DNA from: CAZAJT01 sp964485585
GTDB taxonomy: Bacteria > Patescibacteriota > Microgenomatia > UBA1406 > GWC2-37-13
Length of the DNA stretch: 64,000 nt
Direction of reading: 5' to 3'
Assembly: GCA_964485585.1 (NCBI GenBank)
Contig: CAZAJT010000001.1
Coordinates: 1 to 64,000 of the forward strand
The translations under genes and the position numbers were made by a program. Below the pieces are notes generated by a model. It did no database searches and was not told where the DNA came from. It saw only the letters and a program-made list of their open reading frames with translations. This document shows positions 56,746-64,000 of this stretch, piece after piece (position 1 is the first letter of the stretch; the number at the start of each line of letters is the position of its first letter).

Positions 56746-59685
56746 CTATTGCCATGCCTCACAGATCATCTTAAATGAGCAAAAGCTACACCACGGACCC
56801 ACCCGGGGTTGAAACGTATCGCCTCTAATCTGTTCGACCAGATTGGTAATTTGTTTTTTGACAGTATCCATATCATCCTCTGTTTTCTGCATGCTGATAC
56901 GCTCCATATCCTGAAGATAGTAAAAGGTCAAATGCACATCTTCAAGCTTTTTCCCATAAAGGCCGGTGTCTATAGCGGCGAGGGCGTATATCGAAAGCTG
57001 GAGATTTTTCTTCAACTCCTTTTCTTCCGGTTTTTTCCCAGTCTTATAATCGATGATTTCTATGGCGCCATTCTCCTTTTGATCGATACGGTCAATCTTA
57101 CCGACAATAAATGTTTCATTTGGGAGCTTGATTTTAAAGAATTTTTCAAGCGCGATGATCGCAATGTCCTTGAGATGAAATGTTTTAAAATACTTCGTGA
57201 GCATTTCCTCGCCCTCTTTCCTCATTTTTTTCTCATGGGTTGAAGAAGTATAGCCGGCAGGTATCCATGATTGTCGATATATTTCAAGGAGGCGTTTTTG
57301 ATTGAGGAGTGGGTCGGTAAGATACTCTTGATAGAATTTTTGGAGGGTACGATGAATGCTGTCGCCAAATGAAGCTGCAGCTGAGACCATTGTTGGGATT
57401 TTTAATAGATACTGATACTTATATTGCAGCGGACAAAGAGTAAATGTTTCAAGCTGACTGAATGAAAAATTTGAGAGCGTGGGTTTTTTGCGGACGATCG
57501 ACGATTCTGTATTTTTGAAATCAAATATAGAAAGCTGTATTTTTTCCTCTTTTTTTAAGCGTTCATATTTATTTACGGTATCTATGCCCACTGTTTCAAC
57601 GACAAATGGTGAAATTTTTCTCTCTCGTTTTCCTTCTCCGTATGCGCGTGATACAGATAGGTACACTTGATTTTGTGCTCGGGTGAGGCCCACATAAAAT
57701 AATCTTCGCTCTTCTTGCAAGTGATAGTCACCCTGAGGGAGAATTTCTTTAATCAATTCATTGGGAATAGGAAGAGGTTCCTTGCGTTGATACGATGGGA
57801 ATCTTCCCATAGTTAGATTCACTAAAAAGACTACCGGAAATTCGAGTCCTTTTGCCCCGTGCAACGTCATTATCTGTACAGCGTCGTACGATGTGTTATC
57901 GGTATCCTCTGCAGGAGGAGATTCGCCAAGTTCCAAGCTCATGTCGATGTAATCTACGACTGCAAAGACCGAGGCGTCTTCATGTTCATTTTCGTAAGAT
58001 TTGAGTTTGTTAAAAAACTTGGTAACATTTAAAGCAATTTTTTCCTGCAGGATAGAGGTAACGGTAGTTAATTCTTTCAGATAGCCGGTATCTTCGAGAA
58101 AATAATACAATATTTGTCCGGCAGTATTTTTTTTCACCAGACCAAGATGTCGTCGCATCATACTATACAGTTTGTAAAGCGTTTTTTTTGTCTCCTCGCT
58201 GAGAAGCGGTAAAAACTTTCTATATATCTCGTATTCTTCTTTATATAATTCTTGGTTTATAAACGATAAATATATCTCGATTGTTTGAAACAATGATACG
58301 GAAACTTTCTTTGCGCATGAAAGAAGCAGGTGAATATCTCGGGCATCAAGTTGAAAAATATCCATGAGTAATACTCTATAAAGTGCCACAGAGTCTTCTA
58401 TGTTATACAGCACCTTAAGATATGCAATGAGATCTTTTACTTCTGGTTGTTTAAAGAGCATTCCAGGGCCAAGAAACTTATAGGGTACGCCGTTTCGTAT
58501 CAATGTTGAAATAAATGGGTCAGCGTGATTGTTTGCCCGCACTAATATTGCGAAGTCTGAAAAGTGATAACTCTGTTTTTGTTTTAACGCAAGTATGGTT
58601 TTTACTACATGTTCCGCTTCATCGTTTCCATTTTCAGCAATAGAGAGATGGATTGTGTCGATGTGGTTTCCCCGAGCAGCGATGAGTTTTTTTGATATGT
58701 CAAGTTGAGCTTCAAGCGTATCAGGATCATTATTTTTTATGAGTCGGTGGGAGGCGTCTAAGATATCTTGATAGGAACGATAATTCTTTATAAGGGTAAT
58801 TTCTTTCGCTCGCTTATAATCTTGCATAAAGGTGAGAATGTTAGAAACCGATGCGCCACGGAATTTATAGACTGCTTGTGAGTCATCTCCAACCACCGTA
58901 AGGTTTGGTTTGAGTTCTGGCGGGCAAAGCAGTTTTAACAAGAGATATTGAGCAATGTTCGTATCCTGAAATTCATCCACCAGGACGTATTTAAATTGTT
59001 GTTGATACTGTTTGAGAAGCGCCGGTCGAGCTCTCAGAAGCTTTAGTAAGTGGTAGATAAGATCAGAAAAATCAAAATATCCTTCGCGAATTTTTATTTC
59101 CTGATAGGTATGATACGCCTGTACAAGTTCAAGAATTTTCTCCTTTTCTTCAGGAGTTTTCTCAGCGTCTTGTTGTTGGGCGACGAACCACTGCATATAT
59201 TCTTCCGGACTGATATCCTCATCTCGTATTCGTGAAAAATGCTGCAGGAGCGCATCTAAAAATTTTTGAGGGTTGCTCAGCGGTCGAAAGTATTTTAAAT
59301 TGAATAGAAACAGTTTTGATCGCAGAAATAGAATTGTTTCAGCTTGCGTAAGGAGTTTATATCCGAGATCCAACCCAATATGATACCCATCTTCGCGAAG
59401 CGTCCTATCGGCAAACGCATGGAAAGTAGAGATCCACATCTGAAAGTATCCATATGGCATTGCTTTGTCTACTCGTTCTTCCATTTCAATTGCCGCCTTT
59501 TCGGTGAAGGTAAGCGCAAGTATTTCTTCTGGTCTGGCAAAATTATTTAAGATGAGATGTTTGATTTTCTCGACAATAACCGTTGTTTTTCCGGTTCCAG
59601 GACCTGCGACAATAAGCAGTGGTCCAGCGGTGTGTATAATTGCCTCTTTTTGTTCTTGATTCAGCTGCGAGAGGAGTTCAGACAT
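56746..59685 (-). CDS. UvrD/AddA-type helicase with C-terminal Fe-S PD-(D/E)XK nuclease
   Basis: A 979-residue DNA helicase-nuclease for double-strand-break processing. SF1A motifs are LLIVAGPGTGKTTVIVEKI (Walker A), YVLVDEFQDTN (motif II), VGDDSQAVYKFRGA and IMTLHGAKGLEFPVVFLV. The C-terminal 250 residues are a RecB/Cas4-like nuclease: FVGKIDRID-type strand, then EIIDYKTGK with the catalytic D and K. Cysteines CPLQYKY and WCSFCSFKMIC are placed to bind an iron-sulfur cluster, as in AddB/AdnA. A single protein thus combines both activities. Confidence 0.92.
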   Translation of the reverse strand: MSELLSQLNQEQKEAIIHTAGPLLIVAGPGTGKTTVIVEKIKHLILNNFARPEEILALTFTEKAAIEMEERVDKAMPYGYFQMWISTFHAFADRTLREDGYHIGLDLGYKLLTQAETILFLRSKLFLFNLKYFRPLSNPQKFLDALLQHFSRIRDEDISPEEYMQWFVAQQQDAEKTPEEKEKILELVQAYHTYQEIKIREGYFDFSDLIYHLLKLLRARPALLKQYQQQFKYVLVDEFQDTNIAQYLLLKLLCPPELKPNLTVVGDDSQAVYKFRGASVSNILTFMQDYKRAKEITLIKNYRSYQDILDASHRLIKNNDPDTLEAQLDISKKLIAARGNHIDTIHLSIAENGNDEAEHVVKTILALKQKQSYHFSDFAILVRANNHADPFISTLIRNGVPYKFLGPGMLFKQPEVKDLIAYLKVLYNIEDSVALYRVLLMDIFQLDARDIHLLLSCAKKVSVSLFQTIEIYLSFINQELYKEEYEIYRKFLPLLSEETKKTLYKLYSMMRRHLGLVKKNTAGQILYYFLEDTGYLKELTTVTSILQEKIALNVTKFFNKLKSYENEHEDASVFAVVDYIDMSLELGESPPAEDTDNTSYDAVQIMTLHGAKGLEFPVVFLVNLTMGRFPSYQRKEPLPIPNELIKEILPQGDYHLQEERRLFYVGLTRAQNQVYLSVSRAYGEGKRERKISPFVVETVGIDTVNKYERLKKEEKIQLSIFDFKNTESSIVRKKPTLSNFSFSQLETFTLCPLQYKYQYLLKIPTMVSAAASFGDSIHRTLQKFYQEYLTDPLLNQKRLLEIYRQSWIPAGYTSSTHEKKMRKEGEEMLTKYFKTFHLKDIAIIALEKFFKIKLPNETFIVGKIDRIDQKENGAIEIIDYKTGKKPEEKELKKNLQLSIYALAAIDTGLYGKKLEDVHLTFYYLQDMERISMQKTEDDMDTVKKQITNLVEQIRGDTFQPRVGPWCSFCSFKMICEAWQ

Positions 59686-59697
59686 AAAAAAGAGCTG

Positions 59698-60543
59698 CTA
59701 TTTATGGTGCGGCAACTTGTTCCAATAGGCTTCATATACTGCTGCGCCCGTGAAAAAAGTAAGTAATACAAGATAGGTGGCAGGAAGAAGTATGAGCTTT
59801 ACGTTTACTAATCCCAGCGTGTAATTAATAATGAGAGGGATAGTAATCGCATGCATGCCCAACTGCAATGTTTTCTTAAAAGATAATGCGGGTAAAAACA
59901 GTTTCCCTATGGTAAATGCAATAATGCTCGCAATGAGTAAATAGAGTATGTTTACCATTACTAAGATAATAGGGAGCCCGATGACGGCAGCAGCAATAAC
60001 AAAGAAAGTCCACGATTGGAGCACCATCTGGACGTTCTTCTGAATTTCGGTAATAACAGCTTTGTCGATTTGCGCGGTGATTCCTTTCAACGAAAGCAGT
60101 TGATAACCCTCTACATTTTTTAGATTACGTACGGCAAATGTTGATTGAGTTGCATACATGATGGGTTTATAAGAAGGTATTGTGTTGCCTGAAACCATAT
60201 GGTCAACCACTAAAAGAATCATTTTTTTTCCTTCATAGTCAAACCACATAAAATAGGGGTGTTCAAGATTAGTAGACAATCGTCCATTCCTGATAGTAAT
60301 TACCAGTGATTGTGGAAAAGACTGGAGACTTTTGGACAGACTCTGTATTACCTTCTGTACTCTTAATACAGCGGGATTCTTTATGGTGAAAAAAAAGAGA
60401 AACGCAAAATATAAGATTGCAATTAAGATGAGAAAATACCTTACGGAATGCACAAACGATGTTTTTAGCAGTTTATGATAATAAGGATGATGAGGAAATG
60501 CGCTGTTAATAAAAACAAGAAAAAAGGTCTTGACTTTTCCCAT
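59698..60543 (-). CDS. DUF1189 membrane protein
   Basis: A 281-residue membrane protein with one N-terminal helix, an extracytoplasmic domain of about 130 residues (residues 60-180), and four C-terminal helices. The plan and segments such as FFLVFINSAFPHHPYYHKLLK fit DUF1189. The ATG at 60543 is preferred to that at 60582. GATAAT lies 7 bp before 60543 on the minus strand, which predicts a leaderless start. Function unknown; in Bacillus such proteins are linked to maltodextrin genes, but nothing supports that here. Confidence 0.8.
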   Translation of the reverse strand: MGKVKTFFLVFINSAFPHHPYYHKLLKTSFVHSVRYFLILIAILYFAFLFFFTIKNPAVLRVQKVIQSLSKSLQSFPQSLVITIRNGRLSTNLEHPYFMWFDYEGKKMILLVVDHMVSGNTIPSYKPIMYATQSTFAVRNLKNVEGYQLLSLKGITAQIDKAVITEIQKNVQMVLQSWTFFVIAAAVIGLPIILVMVNILYLLIASIIAFTIGKLFLPALSFKKTLQLGMHAITIPLIINYTLGLVNVKLILLPATYLVLLTFFTGAAVYEAYWNKLPHHK

Positions 60544-60641
60544 GGTAAGAATTATCATAGGAGGGTAGCATAAAAAAATCAACTGCTTTATTTTTTTATC
60601 GCTTGTGAAATTCTTGATAATTTAAAAGTTATTATTTTATT

Positions 60642-61826
60642 ATGGCAGAAGGTGTATTTCAACGAACAAAACCTCATTTAAACATTGGTACGATCGGTCA
60701 TGTTGATCATGGTAAAACTACATTGACTTCTGCCATTCACTACGTGTTGTCAAAAAAAGGTCTTGCGAAGTTCCTCAGATACGAGGATATAGATAAAGCA
60801 CCTGAAGAAAAAGCGAGAGGCGTCACTATCAATATTCATCATTCAGAATATGAAACAGAAAAAAGGCATTATGCGCATATTGATGCACCTGGTCATGCAG
60901 ACTATATTAAAAATATGATTACTGGAGCAGCGCAGATGGATGGCGCTATACTGGTGGTATCTGCTCCTGATGGTCCGATGCCTCAGACAAGAGAACACAT
61001 TCTGCTTGCCGGTCAGGTAAATGTGCCAGCAATTATAGTCTTTCTTAACAAGATTGATATGGTGCAAGATAAAGAAATTGTTGATCTTGTGGAAATGGAA
61101 GTACGCGACCTTCTTAAGAAGTATAAGTTTCCTGGTGACGAGGTACCCATTATTAAAGGATCCGCGCTCAAAGCTCTTCAGGATGACCCTGCTGCTATAC
61201 AGGCCATTGAAGAGCTCATGAAAGCGGTTGATGATTATATTCCGGAGCCAGAGCGACCGATCGATAAGCCGTTTTTAATGCCAGTGGAAGACGTATTTAC
61301 CATCCAAGGGCGGGGCACCGTGGTTACTGGTAGAGTAGAGAGAGGCTTACTAAAAGTAAATGGAGAGATTGAGATAGTGGGTATAAAACCAAATAGAAAG
61401 ACCGTGGTAACCGGTATTGAAATGTTTAGAAAAACCCTCGACGAGGCACGGGCAGGTGATAACACCGGACTTCTTTTGAGAGGAGTTGAAAAAACTGATG
61501 TTGAGCGAGGTCAGGTAATAGCAAAGCCTGGCTCAGTTACTCCGCATACAGAATTTGAGGCAGAAATCTACGTACTTACAAAAGAAGAGGGAGGTCGCCA
61601 CACACCATTCTTTAAAGGATATCGTCCCCAATTCTACATAAGAACTACTGATATTACCGGTGAACTCAATTTACCAGAAGGGGTAGAGATGGTAATGCCA
61701 GGAGATAATGTGAAGATCTCGGCAAAGTTGATCTATCCAGTAGCATTGGAGGAAGGATTGAAGTTCGCTATCCGTGAAGGTGGTCATACCGTTGGAGCCG
61801 GCGTTGTGACGAAAGTGCTAAAATAA
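60642..61826 (+). CDS. tuf: Elongation factor Tu
   Basis: A 394-residue GTPase carrying aminoacyl-tRNA to the ribosome. G motifs: [21 protein letters not shown] (DAPGH in place of the usual DCPGH) and NKIDM. The effector region reads [15 protein letters not shown] rather than the usual ITINTAHVEYET. Domains II and III follow ([41 protein letters not shown]). It precedes rpsJ by 37 bp, a conserved bacterial arrangement. Confidence 0.97.
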   Translation: MAEGVFQRTKPHLNIGTIGHVDHGKTTLTSAIHYVLSKKGLAKFLRYEDIDKAPEEKARGVTINIHHSEYETEKRHYAHIDAPGHADYIKNMITGAAQMDGAILVVSAPDGPMPQTREHILLAGQVNVPAIIVFLNKIDMVQDKEIVDLVEMEVRDLLKKYKFPGDEVPIIKGSALKALQDDPAAIQAIEELMKAVDDYIPEPERPIDKPFLMPVEDVFTIQGRGTVVTGRVERGLLKVNGEIEIVGIKPNRKTVVTGIEMFRKTLDEARAGDNTGLLLRGVEKTDVERGQVIAKPGSVTPHTEFEAEIYVLTKEEGGRHTPFFKGYRPQFYIRTTDITGELNLPEGVEMVMPGDNVKISAKLIYPVALEEGLKFAIREGGHTVGAGVVTKVLK

Positions 61827-61863
61827 TAATAGGAAGCAATAAGTTGGGAAGCTCTTTTAAAGT

Positions 61864-62172
61864 ATGCCAAAAGGTAGAATCAGAATACGATTGAAAGCGT
61901 ATGATCATCGGCTAGTTGATGAAACATGCCAGAAAATAGTAGACACCGCGATAAAGACAGGCGCATCCATAAAAGGCCCCATACCGCTCCCGACAAAAGT
62001 TGAGATATGGGCTATAAACAAATCCCCTTTCATTGAAAAAGATGCGCGCGACCATTTTGGCTTAAAAACACACAAACGACTTCTTGATATTATGAATCCC
62101 ACAAATCAAACCATAGACTCCCTTATGCACCTCGAGCTCCCCGCCGGCGTAGAGGTTGAGGTGAAGATGTGA
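61864..62172 (+). CDS. rpsJ: 30S ribosomal protein S10
   Basis: A 102-residue ribosomal protein and NusB partner. RIRLKAYDHRLVDETCQKIVDTA, GPIPLPTKVEIWAINKSPF and KDARDHFGLKTHKRLLDI are all diagnostic. Length is normal. In most bacteria rplC follows directly; here two unrelated genes and a new promoter intervene. Confidence 0.97.
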   Translation: MPKGRIRIRLKAYDHRLVDETCQKIVDTAIKTGASIKGPIPLPTKVEIWAINKSPFIEKDARDHFGLKTHKRLLDIMNPTNQTIDSLMHLELPAGVEVEVKM

Positions 62173-62220
62173 CAACAGAATGTATTTGACTTTTCAATCA
62201 GGCTTTGAAAGAATAATCCT

Positions 62221-62892
62221 ATGGATTCGCAACAACCGCAGATTCCTTCCCAACCCGCTGCACCCGCGAAGCGAGACAGGCCATCAGCGCCAACTACTAT
62301 TGAATCGCATAGTCCAAAATCGAAACTTCCGTTTATGGCTATTCTTGTTATTCTCTTGTTCCTTGTTGCCGGAAGTAGTTATTACTTCGGAACAAGAAAC
62401 ACACAAATAAATCAATCATTTCAGTTATCTCCTACTCAGACATTAACGGTTCAACCAACAACTGTTATCGATGAAACAGCAAGTTGGTTAACTTATACCA
62501 GCGATGATTTAAAAATAACTTTTAAATATCCTCCTAACCTACAGGTAGAAAGTAGCAAAAATGAAGTGAAAATCTTTAATTCTAATACTAAAAATACACC
62601 TGAATATTCCTTTATAGAATATGTGTTGTATGGTAATACGACTAATCAAAGTATTGAAGATTATGTTAAAAAAAAAGAAAATATTAGTTCACTAAAATTT
62701 TCTAATTTACTAGTTGGAGGATTTGAGGCTAAACGAACTATAGAAATTCCCAAATCTGACATTAACGATTCTATTTTTATTAAAAAAGGCTATGAAATCT
62801 ACAAATTTGATTTAAATAATGCTGGTGATGCTGGCAGTATCTCTTCAGAGAATTTTGAAAAAATCCTTTCCACCTTCAAATTCCTCGACTAA
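62221..62892 (+). CDS. Single-pass membrane protein inserted in the S10 gene cluster
   Basis: A 223-residue protein. A proline/serine/alanine-rich N-terminal tail (residues 1-35) is followed by one helix (FMAILVILLFLVAGSSYYFG), a T/Q/P-rich linker and a 120-residue beta-rich outer domain (WLTYTSDDLKITFKYPPNLQVES) that resembles PsbP-like or DUF-type domains of CPR surface proteins. It is more AT-rich than tuf and rpsJ. It lies 48 bp after rpsJ on the same strand. I do not know its function; its presence between S10 and L3 looks like an insertion. Confidence 0.7.
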   Translation: MDSQQPQIPSQPAAPAKRDRPSAPTTIESHSPKSKLPFMAILVILLFLVAGSSYYFGTRNTQINQSFQLSPTQTLTVQPTTVIDETASWLTYTSDDLKITFKYPPNLQVESSKNEVKIFNSNTKNTPEYSFIEYVLYGNTTNQSIEDYVKKKENISSLKFSNLLVGGFEAKRTIEIPKSDINDSIFIKKGYEIYKFDLNNAGDAGSISSENFEKILSTFKFLD

Positions 62893-62912
62893 CTCTTCCT
62901 CAACGACTTAAA

Positions 62913-62980
62913 GAAAGTATGTGCGAGGCATACCGCCTGCAACCAACGAGGTTGCGAGTAGGTTGTTGCAACAATCTTTC
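62913..62980. other. Multi-hairpin structured segment of unknown type
   Basis: An outer GAAAG/CTTTC pair closes a 68 bp segment with three inner palindromes: GTATG/CATAC (62917-62933), GCAACC/GGTTGC (62939-62955) and TTGTTGCAACAA (62963-62974). It starts 20 bp after the preceding stop. No T run follows. It does not match tRNA, since the T-loop consensus is missing. Confidence 0.45.
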
Positions 62981-63000
62981 ACACGGAGGTGCGTATTCTA

Positions 63001-63029
63001 TTGACAAATATCTTCAGATACTCTACAGT
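63001..63029 (+). promoter_or_regulatory. Promoter of the 48-residue membrane protein gene
   Basis: TTGACA (63001-63006), a 17 bp spacer and TACAGT (63024-63029), about 27 bp before the ATG at 63057. Confidence 0.6.
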
Positions 63030-63056
63030 AAAGTTAAGGTAAATTATTTTCCATCT

Positions 63057-63203
63057 ATGAGGAAAAAAAGGAAAATTGCAAGAAAAACCAGGTCATATGC
63101 GCGTCCCCCTCAAGCTCATTTCGAATATTTCTTCAGTAACCCGGTTCTTCTCATAGCGGTTATTTTCGGAGCACTATTTGTGACACTTTACCTGTTTCAA
63201 TAA
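63057..63203 (+). CDS. Small membrane protein with basic N-terminus
   Basis: A 48-residue protein: a very basic head (MRKKRKIARKTRSYARPPQ) and a single helix (NPVLLIAVIFGALFVTLYLF) ending almost at the C-terminus. The ATG at 63057 is preferred to an earlier in-frame one (62919), which lies in the hairpin-rich segment and gives implausible residues. A near-consensus promoter lies upstream. No family recognised; the plan resembles small inhibitory or assembly membrane peptides. Confidence 0.55.
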   Translation: MRKKRKIARKTRSYARPPQAHFEYFFSNPVLLIAVIFGALFVTLYLFQ

Positions 63204-63225
63204 ACTACAGCAAATTAACTTCATA

Positions 63226-63254
63226 TTGACCAATGGACTTATATGGTATATAAT
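63226..63254 (+). promoter_or_regulatory. Promoter of the rplC operon
   Basis: TTGACC (63226-63231), an exact 17 bp spacer and TATAAT (63249-63254). Transcription should begin near 63261, giving a leader of about 100 nt before rplC. Confidence 0.75.
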
Positions 63255-63260
63255 CTATTT

Positions 63261-63359
63261 CAATGGTGATTTTCTTTACCGAGAAAATTAACTAGTAGCT
63301 CTTTCCGGATTGGCAATTAGAAAGCCCCCAATCTGGGGCTATTTTTTTTGAGTAAAACT
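63261..63359 (+). promoter_or_regulatory. Attenuator-like leader of rplC
   Basis: A first hairpin ATTTTCT/AGAAAAT spans 63269-63288. GATTGG (63308-63313) can pair with CCAATC (63328-63333). That pairing uses bases of the terminator's left arm and loop (63323-63349), so the two structures exclude each other. This is the layout of a ribosomal-protein or similar attenuation leader. The ligand (for example L3 or L4) is unknown. Confidence 0.65.
63323..63349 (+). terminator. Intrinsic terminator in the rplC leader
   Basis: AGCCCC (63323-63328) pairs with GGGGCT (63335-63340), followed by an A and eight T. It ends 10 bp before the rplC ATG, so it terminates before the gene rather than after one. 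Confidence 0.85.
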
Positions 63360-64000
63360 ATGGTAGGGTTTAGTTTGGGTGAAAAAATACATCAGTCACA
63401 AACATTCACAGAGGATGGAAGGAGAGTTCCAGTAACTCATATTCTCACATCACCCTGTTATGTTCTCAATGTCAAATGGCCATCTATTGATGGCTATTTT
63501 GCTATCACCCTTGGTTTTGGCAAGGCAAAAAATGTCAAAAAATCAATCAAGGGACAACTAGACAAAGCGGGGATTAAAACCCCGCTGCGTTTTTTAAAGG
63601 AGATTCGTCTCGAGCGCTACAAAGACGTTGTCACTCCGGTTGAAGGGAATGGTAAAAAAGGTATTGCCGTTGGTGAAACAAAGATAATTATTGGTGAGGA
63701 ATTGAGACCTGTAACCCTTTTTACGAAGGGTGATAAAGTGAACATTACTGGCACTTCGAAAGGAAAGGGTTTTCAGGGAGTTGTGCGCAGACACAAATTT
63801 GCGGGTGGCCCGAAAACGCACGGACAGTCAGACCGCCATCGCGCTCCTGGTTCTATTGGGGCAACGACAACTCCAGGTCGGGTATACAAAGGAAAACGGA
63901 TGGCTGGTCGCATGGGAGGAGATACCGTAACGGTACGAAATTTAGAGATTGTAGGCGTAACCGATGATGCATTAATCGTAAAGGGATTGGTACCAGGTAC
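63360..64000 (+). CDS. rplC: 50S ribosomal protein L3 (partial, runs off the window)
   Basis: The frame opens at the ATG at 63360 and is still open at 64000, giving 213 residues. The N-terminus is MVGFSLGEKIHQSQTFTEDG; the family signature is GKGFQGVVRRHKFAGGPKTHGQSDRHRAPGSIG, followed by TPGRVYKGKRMAGRMGG. L3 lies near the peptidyl-transferase centre of the 50S subunit. The start lies 10 bp after the leader terminator. No strong Shine-Dalgarno sequence precedes it (GAGTAAAACT only). The missing C-terminal part is beyond the window. Confidence 0.95.
   Translation, partial: MVGFSLGEKIHQSQTFTEDGRRVPVTHILTSPCYVLNVKWPSIDGYFAITLGFGKAKNVKKSIKGQLDKAGIKTPLRFLKEIRLERYKDVVTPVEGNGKKGIAVGETKIIIGEELRPVTLFTKGDKVNITGTSKGKGFQGVVRRHKFAGGPKTHGQSDRHRAPGSIGATTTPGRVYKGKRMAGRMGGDTVTVRNLEIVGVTDDALIVKGLVPG

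Noticed and set aside
62913..62980. A tRNA gene
   Set aside because: The length and three hairpins suggest a cloverleaf, but there is no TTCRA T-loop, no 7-bp acceptor stem and no plausible anticodon loop.
62919..63056. N-terminal extension of the 48-residue membrane protein
   Set aside because: The extension translates the hairpin segment and the promoter, and gives no protein-like pattern. The ATG at 63057 follows a good promoter.

Overview
The window looks like a chromosome segment from a Candidate Phyla Radiation bacterium (Patescibacteria), most like Microgenomates. This is an inference from gene content and reduced protein architecture, not a phylogeny. Evidence includes an IF-2 that begins at its G domain, an aspartyl-tRNA synthetase without the GAD insertion, a zinc-finger-less DnaJ, a short HrcA, and many families common in these genomes (DUF4012, DUF3048, DUF4446, DUF5679, DUF1189, LabA/NYN). 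TGA ends many genes here, so this is not one of the lineages that read UGA as glycine.

Region 1 (1-5800) is accessory and AT-rich. Short unrelated genes (two GNAT acetyltransferases, a CorC-like membrane protein, a nucleoside 2-deoxyribosyltransferase-like protein, an AbiEii-type toxin with its antitoxin, an aldo/keto reductase, a membrane protein) all lie on the + strand. Most are separated by a related 73-86 bp element with terminal inverted repeats, and most carry their own extended -10 box just before the start codon. This resembles an integron-type gene-cassette array and is the most interesting feature. Two units are broken: a frameshifted CorC gene and a gene with an in-frame TGA.

Region 2 (5800-32800) is core. 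On the minus strand are DacA, AspRS, RecJ with two cysteine-rich partners, RmuC, and the translation/transcription cluster DUF4012 - L25 - NusA - IF-2 - DHH. On the plus strand are a nucleotidyltransferase, ThpR, DUF4446, DUF3048, SecD/SecF and a metallo-hydrolase, followed by Cca on the minus strand, a NYN protein, an ornithine cyclodeaminase behind a T-box leader, endonuclease IV on the minus strand, and an MFS transporter.

Region 3 (32800-42200) holds the heat-shock operon hrcA-grpE-dnaK-dnaJ, with a CIRCE-like operator on the hrcA promoter. It continues into an EpmA-like EF-P lysylase, EF-P and a RodZ-like protein; RadA and ArgRS lie opposite.

Region 4 (42200-60600) is mostly cell-envelope sugar metabolism. 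It has rmlB, rmlD, UDP-glucose dehydrogenase, UDP-xylose synthase, a polyprenyl-phosphate glycosyltransferase fused to GtrA, a MraY/WecA-type transferase, and GT39 and GT2 membrane glycosyltransferases. MiaB, GlyA, a CofE-like ligase and a UvrD-type helicase-nuclease lie among them.

Region 5 (60600-64000) is tuf - rpsJ, then two unrelated membrane-protein genes, then a promoter and attenuator-like leader before rplC, which runs off the window.

Two themes recur. Many genes have a -10 hexamer only 6-9 bp before the start codon, predicting leaderless mRNAs. Intergenic gaps carry palindromic REP/MITE-like elements and word-like repeat hairpins, some of which have become part of gene ends. No rRNA, tRNA or CRISPR array was seen.
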